From Desulfocapsa sp. (lineage in GTDB: Bacteria > Desulfobacterota > Desulfobulbia > Desulfobulbales > Desulfocapsaceae): DNA of 26,943 nucleotides. The notes under the pieces are model-generated. The model worked only from the letters and a program-made list of their open reading frames with translations, was not told the origin of the DNA and ran no database searches. Below, in pieces: positions 15,464-22,665 of the stretch. A program made the translations under genes and the position numbers. The stretch spans positions 6,018 through 32,960 of the forward strand of contig JAOZLI010000001.1 of assembly GCA_029934915.1 (NCBI GenBank), read 5' to 3'. The number at the start of each line of letters is the position of its first letter. Positions within the stretch are counted from its first letter, which is position 1.

Positions 15464-17092
15464 ATGTCAAATTTATCATTAAACAAATTAGATGGTTACA
15501 AAGAAATAGCAGGGCCGGTTGTGACTGTTATTATGGATGGTGTAGGAATTGGTCCACAGGATGAGAGCGATGGTGTGGCAATGGCATACACACCTGTTCT
15601 CGATGAACTTTCCACCGGAAAACTTGTAACACGATTAAAAGCCCATGGCCTGGCTGTTGGCTTGCCCACGGATGGTGACATGGGGAATTCGGAAGTGGGG
15701 CATAATGCCCTTGGTTCCGGCAGAATTTTCTCGCAGGGTGCCAAACTCGTGAATCAGGCCCTGCAAAGCGGGACAGTATTTCAGGGAGCGACATGGAAAG
15801 AGATACAAAAACGAACGAGAAAAGGTGGAACCTTACACTTTATAGGTCTTGTTTCCGATGGTAATGTCCATAGTCATGTGAAGCATTTGTATCATCTGCT
15901 TGAACAGTGCAAGGTCGAAAATGTACAGAACGTTCGTGTGCATGGGCTACTTGACGGCCGGGATGTATCCCCGAAAAGTGGGCTGGAATACTTTCAACCC
16001 CTGGAAGAGAAATTAAAATCATATTCCACCGATGGAAAAGACTACTGCATTGCATCTGGAGGTGGTCGAATGATTGTCACCATGGATCGTTATGGTGCCG
16101 ATTGGTCAATTGTTGAAAGGGGGTGGCAGGCGCATGTTCTTGGCCTTGGAAGAGGGTTCGCTTCTGCCTGTGAGGCCATTCAAACCTATTACGATGAAGA
16201 TCCTGAGATGACCGATCAATATATGGAAAGTTTTGTCATTGAACGGGATGGAAAGGCAGTGGGGACAATCGAAGATGGTGACACTGTTATTCTCTTTAAT
16301 TTTCGAGGGGACAGGGCGATAGAAATATCCCGTGCCTTTGACGATGAAGTGTTCACCGCTTTTGACAGAGTTCGCAAGCCGGATGTTTTGTTTGCAGGTC
16401 TTATGCAATATGATGGTGATGCCATGATACCAGAGCATTACCTGGTAGAGCCTCCAGCTATTGATAACACCCTGGGCGAGTATCTGTGCGCTGCAGGGGT
16501 GAGCACTTTTGCCATATCTGAAACCCAAAAATTTGGGCATGTAACCTACTTCTGGAATGGGAATAAGTCCGGATATATTGATGCAGATCTTGAAAAATAC
16601 GTTGAAATTGAATCGGATAAAATCACTTTTGATCTGCGTCCATGGATGAAAGGCGCTGAAATAACCGATCAGGTAATAGAGGCCATAGAAAGTGGAAAGT
16701 ATAAAAATATTCGTTTGAACTATCCCAATGGTGACATGGTTGGCCATACCGGTGTTCCTATTTCTGTACGGATTGCTGTTGAAACGGTGGATCTTATGTT
16801 ACGACGTTTACTTCCTGTTCTTAAGAAGGCAAAAGGTATTGCTGTCATAACGGCAGATCACGGAAATGCGGATTGTATGTGGACGGAGAAAGGTGGGCAG
16901 CGAACTGCCATGGTGGCCCATACCAAAAATCCGGTTCCGTTGATTATTAAAGATTATAGTGAACAAAACAGCTTTGTTTTGCAGGATATTGATGAGCCTG
17001 GGCTGGCAAATGTTGCGGCAACCGTTTTGAATCTGCTTGGTTTTGAGGCTCCTGAGGATTATGAGCCGTCATTAATCGTGATGACGTCGTAA
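15464..17092 (+). CDS. gpmI: 2,3-bisphosphoglycerate-independent phosphoglycerate mutase
   Basis: A 542-aa metal-dependent (usually Mn) enzyme of the alkaline phosphatase superfamily that interconverts 3- and 2-phosphoglycerate. Metal-binding D25 is in VIMDGVGIG; the catalytic serine S76 lies in GDMGNSEVGHNALGSGR; DGRDVSPKSGLEY and the late ITADHGNAD and VAHTKNPVP segments are typical. Length is slightly above the usual 510-550 range midpoint. AGAGGA lies upstream of the ATG; an out-of-frame ATG occurs seven bases earlier. The last four codons and the stop (17078-17092) are a 15-bp sequence found again at the rlmH stop, so the C-terminal VMTS seems to come from a repeat boundary. Confidence 0.96.
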   Translation: MSNLSLNKLDGYKEIAGPVVTVIMDGVGIGPQDESDGVAMAYTPVLDELSTGKLVTRLKAHGLAVGLPTDGDMGNSEVGHNALGSGRIFSQGAKLVNQALQSGTVFQGATWKEIQKRTRKGGTLHFIGLVSDGNVHSHVKHLYHLLEQCKVENVQNVRVHGLLDGRDVSPKSGLEYFQPLEEKLKSYSTDGKDYCIASGGGRMIVTMDRYGADWSIVERGWQAHVLGLGRGFASACEAIQTYYDEDPEMTDQYMESFVIERDGKAVGTIEDGDTVILFNFRGDRAIEISRAFDDEVFTAFDRVRKPDVLFAGLMQYDGDAMIPEHYLVEPPAIDNTLGEYLCAAGVSTFAISETQKFGHVTYFWNGNKSGYIDADLEKYVEIESDKITFDLRPWMKGAEITDQVIEAIESGKYKNIRLNYPNGDMVGHTGVPISVRIAVETVDLMLRRLLPVLKKAKGIAVITADHGNADCMWTEKGGQRTAMVAHTKNPVPLIIKDYSEQNSFVLQDIDEPGLANVAATVLNLLGFEAPEDYEPSLIVMTS

Positions 17093-17168
17093 TGACTCTT
17101 TAACCATGAAGAAAAGAACGACAATAATTTTGATTTTTTAACTTCATGTTCTTCGTGTTCTTCATGGT
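17078..17168. repeat. CATGAAG-type palindromic repeat, copy 1 (minus orientation)
   Basis: It begins with GTGATGACGTCGTAA (17078-17092), which overlaps the gpmI stop and recurs exactly at 26536-26550. It is followed by an inverted repeat with arms ACCATGAAGAA (17103-17113) and TTCTTCATGGT (17158-17168). Read on the minus strand, 17103-17168 aligns with 26564-26646: both contain ACATGAAGTTAAAA and TTCTTTTCTTCAT. The hairpin could also terminate the gpmI operon. Confidence 0.75.
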
Positions 17169-17503
17169 GATGTTTGTCTTTTTATTTTGCCTGCAATCGT
17201 GATTAAATAAAAAAAACTTTTATTTAATGATATACTAAACCTGCTGGAATCACTAGTATTGTAGGGATCTGGAGGAGCTCGATTTTTCTTGACACAAAAA
17301 AAATCGATAATGCTGAAAATTCCTCTGGCGTTTTTAGTTCTCTTCCTGTAAAATAAAAAAACGTATAAATTGTACAGGGTGACGCACGAACGGCTCGATA
17401 TAGTATTGGGTTATCTTTTCCGGTTGTTTCGGAGGGAATGTTACTCGGGTGCAATTAAAAAAGCATGATCACGCAGTTGATCAGTACTAAGGACAAGGGT
17501 ATT
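17169..17503. other. Intergenic leader region before the cold-shock gene
   Basis: With the repeat before it, about 411 bp separate gpmI and the cold-shock gene. Visible here are an AT-only inverted repeat TTAAATAAAA / TTTTATTTAA (17203-17227), a TATACT box (17231-17236) without a clear -35, a second IR TCGATTTTT / AAAAATCGA around 17280-17308, and TGATCA twice at 17466-17483. A long structured 5' leader is usual for cold-shock mRNAs and would fit this space, but I could not place the transcription start. No convincing coding frame. Confidence 0.4.
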
Positions 17504-17704
17504 ATGTTAGAAGGCACAGTAAAATGGTTTAACGAGGCTAAAGGTTTTGGTTTTTTGGAGCAGGAAGGTGGAAAGGATGTATTCGTTCACTACTCTGCCA
17601 TTAGCAGTGACGGATTCAAAACCCTGAACGAAGGTGATCGGGTAGAATTTGAGATCACTGAAGGTCCTAAAGGTCCTGCTGCAGCAAATGTGTGCAAAAT
17701 ATGA
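17504..17704 (+). CDS. Cold-shock protein (CspA family)
   Basis: A 66-aa single cold-shock domain that binds single-stranded RNA and DNA and acts as an RNA chaperone. RNP1 is KGFGFL (residues 13-18) and RNP2 is VFVHY (26-30), with the usual [10 protein letters not shown] start. The frame is open back to an ATG at 17465, but the ATG at 17504 gives the standard length and has GGACAAGGG (17491-17499) just ahead. A strong terminator follows 35 bases after the stop, so it is a single-gene unit. Whether it is cold-induced cannot be seen. Confidence 0.96.
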   Translation: MLEGTVKWFNEAKGFGFLEQEGGKDVFVHYSAISSDGFKTLNEGDRVEFEITEGPKGPAAANVCKI

Positions 17705-17739
17705 TCTGAAACAAATTCAATTTTGTTTAAGATTGCCTA

Positions 17740-17779
17740 AAGGGGCTAAGCTGTTTTTTACAGTTTAGCCCCTTTTTTT
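17740..17779 (+). terminator. Strong rho-independent terminator of the cold-shock gene
   Basis: AAGGGGCTAAGCTGT (17740-17754) pairs with ACAGTTTAGCCCCTT (17760-17774) with one wobble and a 5-T loop, followed by a T run to 17779. Confidence 0.95.
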
Positions 17780-17806
17780 GTGTTTTGTTCACCTATACTG
17801 TATACT
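17778..17806 (+). promoter_or_regulatory. Possible promoter of the 562-aa nucleosidase-like gene
   Basis: TTGTGT (17778-17783), a 17-bp spacer and TATACT (17801-17806) give a moderate sigma70-type match directly after the cold-shock terminator. The -10 is good (5 of 6) and the -35 poor (3 of 6). An additional TATACT occurs at 17794-17799. Confidence 0.4.
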
Positions 17807-17836
17807 TTTGGGTAAGGGCTCATAAGGTGTCAGCTA

Positions 17837-17884
17837 ATGGTGAGTGAAAAAAACGAAAAGAAAATGTCGAATAACTCCAAATAG
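17837..17884 (+). CDS. Possible 15-codon leader peptide
   Basis: ATG at 17837 with AAGG nine bases ahead opens a 15-codon frame rich in Lys, Ser, Asn and Glu (MVSEKNEKKMSNNSK) that stops at 17884, eight bases before the start of the large gene. It is too short for a strong case and could be chance. If translated, it may couple ribosomes to the downstream start. Confidence 0.25.
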   Translation: MVSEKNEKKMSNNSK

Positions 17885-17892
17885 GATCAGGT

Positions 17893-19581
17893 ATGGAAGG
17901 ACTTTCCAAATCGCAACGTGCACGTCTTGCAATACGAACCTTTAAGGTTATTGCAGATGCCCTTATTTTTCGAGGGTACTTTAAGCCATCAGGGAAATCA
18001 GGAGAAAAGCTCTCGGAATCATTAAAGGTGTTTAACCCAGAAATTTATGGGACCATGGCTGATCCGCGAATTGTTGAGTTGCAGGGGCTGGAATATGTTA
18101 TGGATCGTATGCCTCGTGGTGTTGAAAAATGTAGTCGCATTATTTTGACAGCTGATGAAGATTTTCGAGATACTTCCTTTGAAAAGATAACTCCTCTTAA
18201 ACGAAGGCGGCATGCGTATATTGTCTCCGACAAAGAGATCTGCTTCGTTATCACCCGTGGCTTAACTGAAATCTATGACGTTCTCACTCATCTTACTTTT
18301 CTCAATATAGAATCTCAGAAAATTAGACGACAGGCATGTCTCAGGGAGAAGGGTATCAGCTCTGAATGGAGTGATCTCGAAGCATTGGTAAAAAGCGGCA
18401 TAAGTCCGGAGGGGAGTCAACTCGATCAGGCTATTTGGAATTTGTCAATTATTCTTGGTAGAACCTATCGACAGACAAGGGAATGCTATGAGAATTTTGC
18501 CATCAATCATCAAAAGGAAGAAAAGTATAATAACGGTCTTTTTGCAACCATTTATGAGATGGGAAATCGTATAATTGCAGAACATGAATCAAACAGCAAT
18601 CTGCTGACTATCTATTTCACTCCCTCATTGCAGGAGATGATCGGCGTTCATACCTATGCTACGCGCTGGGCAAAAAATATAAAACACTTTCTATATGAAA
18701 ACGATTTCGAAGGGAGAAACATTCATGTGGTCAGTGCCAATATGCATTCCATGGTAAACCTTCTCTACGGAGCTGGTTTTCTACGTGAACAGGGCGTAAA
18801 AGTCCCTGATGACCTCTATGCGATGATCGCAAATATCAGGGACGTAAAGGCTGATATCTACGACTATGCCTCGCGGCATGGTTTTTCTTATTTACGGGAC
18901 ACGTCTGAATCAAATATTGACACCATGGTTATTGATACAGAGGATATAGAAGATAATTTTATTCATGACAGTGTTTCCTATGATATCGAGAATTTACATA
19001 AAACTCGACCAGTGATAGTTATTCTTGATTACGCCTTCGGAACCCAGGCTTTTGATATTTTAGATGAGCTTCTTTGTCCCTGTCATTTCAATGAAATTGA
19101 CGTTTCCTTCACTGTAAAATCCATCAATATCATGGGCAAAGCCGGTATTCTATCAGGTAACAGGGGAGATATTATGCTTGCCACCTCCCATGTGATGGAG
19201 GGGACACCTAATAATTATATTGTTGAAAATGATCTTGCTGTGGAAGACTTTGATGAAGATTTTCCAATACATGTAGGGCCAATGGTCACCGTTCTTGGAA
19301 CGTCGTTGCAGAACAGGGATGTCTTGAAACGTTTTCATCGCTCACATTGGAAGGCAATTGGCCTTGAAATGGAAGGCGGACATTATCAGCGTGCTATCAG
19401 CGCTGCCATCATTCAGGGGCATGTGCCAAAGGACATCAAAGTACGATATGCCTACTATGCTTCCGATAATCCCTTGCAGGAAGGGCAAACGCTGGCGGCT
19501 GGCTCTTTAGGAGATGTCGGTGTAGTTCCCACGTATATGATAACCAAGGTGTTTTTTCAAAAAATCGTGAGTCAAAAGTAA
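17893..19581 (+). CDS. Uncharacterised 562-aa protein with a nucleoside-phosphorylase-like C-terminus
   Basis: A soluble 562-aa protein with no signal or membrane segment. I do not recognise a characterised family; it resembles a conserved domain-of-unknown-function group (possibly DUF6909) seen in Desulfobacterota. The N-terminal 330 residues are mixed helical. The C-terminal part has a Rossmann-like start (VIVILDYAFGTQAFDIL, about 375), the Gly-rich IMGKAGILSGNRGDIML, then VTVLGTSLQNRD and GLEMEGGHYQRAISAA. The last recalls the MEG/MES signature by which purine nucleoside phosphorylases and MTA/SAH or AMP nucleosidases hold ribose, and YASDNPL could match their late Ser/Asp. So a nucleosidase or phosphorylase on purines is possible but inferred. 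GGATCAGG precedes the ATG. A histidine kinase gene starts eight bases after the stop. Confidence 0.75.
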   Translation: MEGLSKSQRARLAIRTFKVIADALIFRGYFKPSGKSGEKLSESLKVFNPEIYGTMADPRIVELQGLEYVMDRMPRGVEKCSRIILTADEDFRDTSFEKITPLKRRRHAYIVSDKEICFVITRGLTEIYDVLTHLTFLNIESQKIRRQACLREKGISSEWSDLEALVKSGISPEGSQLDQAIWNLSIILGRTYRQTRECYENFAINHQKEEKYNNGLFATIYEMGNRIIAEHESNSNLLTIYFTPSLQEMIGVHTYATRWAKNIKHFLYENDFEGRNIHVVSANMHSMVNLLYGAGFLREQGVKVPDDLYAMIANIRDVKADIYDYASRHGFSYLRDTSESNIDTMVIDTEDIEDNFIHDSVSYDIENLHKTRPVIVILDYAFGTQAFDILDELLCPCHFNEIDVSFTVKSINIMGKAGILSGNRGDIMLATSHVMEGTPNNYIVENDLAVEDFDEDFPIHVGPMVTVLGTSLQNRDVLKRFHRSHWKAIGLEMEGGHYQRAISAAIIQGHVPKDIKVRYAYYASDNPLQEGQTLAAGSLGDVGVVPTYMITKVFFQKIVSQK

Positions 19582-19589
19582 AAGAAACA

Positions 19590-21428
19590 ATGCCGGTTCT
19601 AAAAAAACATCGTCTGGCCAGGGTGTCTCCCTGGGTCCTTGCTGCGGCTTGTGGCTTGTTGACTCTTATCATAGCTGTTTTTGCTGTGAATAATTATCGC
19701 CGCGATAAAACATTGATGACTGATATCCTTCTTGAAAAGGGTGCTACTCTGATTCGATTTGTGGCCTCAAGCTCAAGAAATTCTATTTATGCTGGACTAA
19801 GAGCCGGACAGCCACTTGATGCCCTGTGGCCCGAGAATGTACAACGGGTGTTGGAACATGCTTCCGGTCATCCTGGTGTTAAATTTCTAGCACTTGTAGA
19901 TGATAAAGGGCAGATTGTTGCCAATTCTAATCCTCAGGACAGGCATCGTGTGGTATCAGCCCAAACCTATGCTTTTTCACAAAAACTGGAAGATAACAGC
20001 CTTAACTCCAGAACTTTCAACTATCGAATAGTCAAAAAAGAAAAATCATCAGTTTTTCAGGTAGCCGCCATGTTACCACCCGTTGGAAAACGATTGTTTG
20101 AACAATTTGCAGCACAATCTGCTAATACTGTACCGCATATGGGAAGAAATATGATGTCTGGCACTGGCCGGCGCCATGGCTTCCTTCCTTCCTGGAAAGC
20201 TGATCTTGAAGAATTGAGTAAACAGCGGTTTGTGATCCTGGTTGAATTGGATATGATGCAGTTCAATCAGCGCTTACAACGGCAAAAGCTGGAAATTATA
20301 GTGCTTTCAATCGTCCTGTTACTTGTTGGTCTCGGAGGCTGGTTGTCTATCTTGACTCTTGAAGGGCTCAAAGGTTCGCAGTCGAGGTTACGGCGGGTTG
20401 AAGCCTTTCGGGATATGCTTATTTCTTCCTTGCCCGTTGGCTTAATTGCAACGGATAATAAAGGAAAAATTATTTTATATAATCGTTCTTCGCAGGAATT
20501 TACCGGAATAACTGAAACACAGGCGATGGATTCTGACACCGAAGTATTTAGAAATATACCAGAAATCGCAGAAGCGTTTGATGATACCTGGAGTGGCACA
20601 AGTCCCACATATATAAAAGAGGCTCAGGTACAAAACAGTAACGGAACAAACTATACCCTGCAATTAAATAGGCTTTCCATCGTTGATCGTGAAGAAACTC
20701 CTCTTGGGACATTGCTCCTTATGCAGGATCTCAGCCAGGTAAAAAAACTTGAGGAAGAACTGAGAAGAAGTGAAAGACTGGCAGCACTGGGTAAGATGGC
20801 AGCAGGCGTTGCCCATGAGTTACGCAATCCTTTAAGTTCTATCAAAGGACTTGCGCTGGTTTTACAATCTCGTTTTCAGAAGAATAACCAGGATCGGGAG
20901 ACTGCAAATATTCTGGTACAGGAAGTCGAGCGTTTGAATCGTTCCATCTCTGAATTGCTTGATTACGCGAGGCCTCAGAGTCTGCGAAAGAAAACCGTTG
21001 ATATTATCGCATTGTTGCATAAAGCGCTTTCGCTGATCCGGATTGATGCAGAAGCTGCAGGGGTATATCTTACCAGCAGTTTTCAGACAAATTTGCCAAC
21101 GGTTCAGGCTGATGAAGATAAGTTAACTCAGGTGTTTCTCAACCTTTTGATTAATGCTATTCAATCCATGGAAAAGAAGGGTGGGCGGCTTGATGTTCGG
21201 GTGGGTGCAACCGATAGAAAAGTTGAAATTGTTGTTGCTGATAGTGGTTGCGGAATTTCTAAGGAAGACTTGAGCCATGTATTTGATCCTTACTTTACAA
21301 CCAAGCCCGAAGGTACCGGGCTTGGTATGGCCATGTCTGCTAAAATCATAGAGGAGCATGGTGGAAAGATATATCTTCGCTCAAAGGTTGGGATGGGAAC
21401 TATGGTTGTTGTTTCAATTCCCATTTAA
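19590..21428 (+). CDS. Membrane sensor histidine kinase (ZraS/HydH-like)
   Basis: A 612-aa inner-membrane kinase. TM1 spans about residues 13-34, a periplasmic sensor region 35-233, and TM2 about 235-257. A PAS domain follows at 272-385, then HisKA with phospho-acceptor H409 (AHELRNPLSSIKG), and HATPase with the N-box LNLLINAIQ, VADSGCGIS, and FDPYFTTKPEGTGLGMAMS. The HELRNPLSSI form and the sensor layout match NtrB/ZraS/HydH-type kinases, which usually pair with sigma54 activators. The sensor contains a Met/His/Gly/Arg-rich stretch at 183-197. No response regulator is adjacent. It lies eight bases after the 562-aa gene, so the two are probably co-transcribed, and it is convergent with the DUF4126 gene nine bases beyond its stop. 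Confidence 0.94.
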   Translation: MPVLKKHRLARVSPWVLAAACGLLTLIIAVFAVNNYRRDKTLMTDILLEKGATLIRFVASSSRNSIYAGLRAGQPLDALWPENVQRVLEHASGHPGVKFLALVDDKGQIVANSNPQDRHRVVSAQTYAFSQKLEDNSLNSRTFNYRIVKKEKSSVFQVAAMLPPVGKRLFEQFAAQSANTVPHMGRNMMSGTGRRHGFLPSWKADLEELSKQRFVILVELDMMQFNQRLQRQKLEIIVLSIVLLLVGLGGWLSILTLEGLKGSQSRLRRVEAFRDMLISSLPVGLIATDNKGKIILYNRSSQEFTGITETQAMDSDTEVFRNIPEIAEAFDDTWSGTSPTYIKEAQVQNSNGTNYTLQLNRLSIVDREETPLGTLLLMQDLSQVKKLEEELRRSERLAALGKMAAGVAHELRNPLSSIKGLALVLQSRFQKNNQDRETANILVQEVERLNRSISELLDYARPQSLRKKTVDIIALLHKALSLIRIDAEAAGVYLTSSFQTNLPTVQADEDKLTQVFLNLLINAIQSMEKKGGRLDVRVGATDRKVEIVVADSGCGISKEDLSHVFDPYFTTKPEGTGLGMAMSAKIIEEHGGKIYLRSKVGMGTMVVVSIPI

Positions 21429-21437
21429 AAGCGATAG

Positions 21438-22118
21438 TTATTTGTTACCCAGTCCTAATGGTAATTCTTTTGGGGGGAGATCTTGTGGCACTTCGGTCTT
21501 GTTCTGGTTCTTTTTTCCCTGAAAAAAATGTACCAGGGTTTGAAAGACTGTTTTTACTCCTGACCAGATTTTAGGAAGAAGGTAGATCGCCAGGAGAAGA
21601 AAGGCAATAAAGAAGAGTAGAAAAGCCAGTGGGTAGTAGAGCATAGCCCAGATTCCGCCAATTACTGCCACATCTTCAAGCACTGATGCTGTCCAGTTTG
21701 AAAAAGGCTCCGGGGACGTGTTGATCAGTACTCGCGACCCTGCTTTTATGGCATGGGTTGTTGCAGAGATTCCTCCACCTAAAATTCCTGCGGCGATGAC
21801 CAGACCGGGGCTTACTTCACCAACCGCACCAGCGGCAAGCATCACGCCTGCGGGGATTCTGATAAATGAGTGAATCGCATCCCAACCAGTGTCTATACCC
21901 GGTGTTTTATCAGCAAAAAATTCCACCAGATACATAAGAGCAGCTGCGCCAATCACCAAAGGATCCTGCAAAATCAGTAATTGTTCGGGTAGGACAACGT
22001 TTCCAGTGACTCCAAGCACGCCTAAAACAGCAATGGTAGCGTAGAGGTTTATTCCTGCAGCCCAGGCTGTTCCCATAGTGAGGGCCAGTGTTGCAATGAG
22101 TTGTTGGTATGCGTCCAT
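21438..22118 (-). CDS. DUF4126 integral membrane protein
   Basis: A 226-aa protein with several hydrophobic segments (about 8-38, 48-65, 92-118, 145-185) rich in Gly and Ala, and a polar tail. The pattern GTAWAAGINLYATIAVLGVLG, then DKTPGIDTGWDAIHSFIRIP, and the Gly-rich AAGILGGGISATTHAIKAGSR are typical of the DUF4126 family (two motifs are shortened here). The function is unknown. AAGG lies seven bases before the ATG. It is transcribed alone and ends nine bases from the kinase stop, with no clear terminator in between. Confidence 0.88.
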   Translation of the reverse strand: MDAYQQLIATLALTMGTAWAAGINLYATIAVLGVLGVTGNVVLPEQLLILQDPLVIGAAALMYLVEFFADKTPGIDTGWDAIHSFIRIPAGVMLAAGAVGEVSPGLVIAAGILGGGISATTHAIKAGSRVLINTSPEPFSNWTASVLEDVAVIGGIWAMLYYPLAFLLFFIAFLLLAIYLLPKIWSGVKTVFQTLVHFFQGKKNQNKTEVPQDLPPKELPLGLGNK

Positions 22119-22219
22119 GTCGTACCTTGGTTAAGTGAATGCGTATTTTTCTAGTTATAACTCCTTTCTACAGGAAACAGGATAAGCAGTATCTCTTTTG
22201 TTGGCAAGGGCTGCTCTTA

Positions 22220-22397
22220 GGGCTCGGTAAGAAACAACTTGGACTTTCCAATTCGCAACTGTACCATACCTTCAGTCGATTTTATATTTTCGCAATCCTC
22301 ACGTAGCAAGCTACGCTGCGGTTTCAAAAATAAAAAATCGACTGAATCTACCGCACATTTACGACTGGAATTATCCAAGTTATTTCTTGCCGAGCCC
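22220..22397. repeat. MITE-like palindromic element, long copy
   Basis: The 24-bp terminal inverted repeats (22220-22243 and 22374-22397) differ at two positions and share the core TCGGYAAGAAAYAACTTGGA with the element at 3209-3275. Inside lie a second pair of arms (TTCAGTCGATTTTATATTTT at 22271-22290 against 22326-22345) and an apical hairpin CGTAGC-AA-GCTACG (22302-22315). TTA flanks both ends in the same orientation (22217-22219 and 22398-22400), a likely target duplication. No open frame is inside. The right flank supplies the stop codon of the small gene at 22398-22580. Confidence 0.88.
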
Positions 22398-22580
22398 TTA
22401 CTTGTGGAAATTACTGTTTAAGAATTCACATTCCTTCGGTGTTAGATCAAATTTTATTTCCACCTGCTGCAAAAGTGATTTTCTGCTTTTGTCCGGGTAT
22501 TGTTCCACTAGACTTGCAAGCTCAGCAAGAGCCTGTTTCGTTTTGTCGCCAGTTCCTTGTGTTGGGTGTTGTGTACTCAT
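22398..22580 (-). CDS. Small 60-aa hypothetical protein after glgB
   Basis: A soluble 60-aa protein (begins MSTQHPTQGTGDKTKQAL) predicted to be mostly helical, with no membrane segment. I do not know the family. The frame is supported by TAAGGA six bases before the ATG and by a balanced, protein-like composition. It is on the same strand as glgB, 85 bases downstream of its stop, so it may be in the same transcript. Its TAA stop is exactly the TTA duplication beside the palindromic element, so insertion of that element may have trimmed the gene's end. Confidence 0.65.
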   Translation of the reverse strand: MSTQHPTQGTGDKTKQALAELASLVEQYPDKSRKSLLQQVEIKFDLTPKECEFLNSNFHK

Positions 22581-22611
22581 TACAATCCTTAAATGATGAG
22601 TTGTTTTTTAC

Positions 22612-22650
22612 TTCGAAATTCGACATTCCCTGTTCGATATTCGATATTCT
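22612..22650. repeat. Two 18-bp direct repeats rich in TTCGA/ATTCGA
   Basis: 22612-22629 (TTCGAAATTCGACATTCC) and 22633-22650 (TTCGATATTCGATATTCT) match at 15 of 18 positions with a period of 21 bp. They lie between glgB and the small gene. The composition resembles short intergenic repeats common in environmental Desulfobacterota genomes. No function is assigned. Confidence 0.55.
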
Positions 22651-22665
22651 CTTTTTTCGCTTTCC

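Noticed and set aside
16106..16747. 213-aa minus-strand frame opposite gpmI
   Set aside because: Lies entirely within the conserved gpmI coding sequence.
17224..17454. 76-aa minus-strand frame before the cold-shock gene
   Set aside because: No recognisable motif and poor ribosome site; the region is better explained as a leader/promoter region.
17465..17503. Upstream ATG giving a 79-aa cold-shock protein
   Set aside because: The extra 13 residues are not part of the family, and GGACAAGGG directly precedes the ATG at 17504.
17893..19581. Naming the 562-aa protein AMP nucleosidase (amn)
   Set aside because: Only short C-terminal signatures agree; the length and N-terminal part do not let me claim that enzyme.
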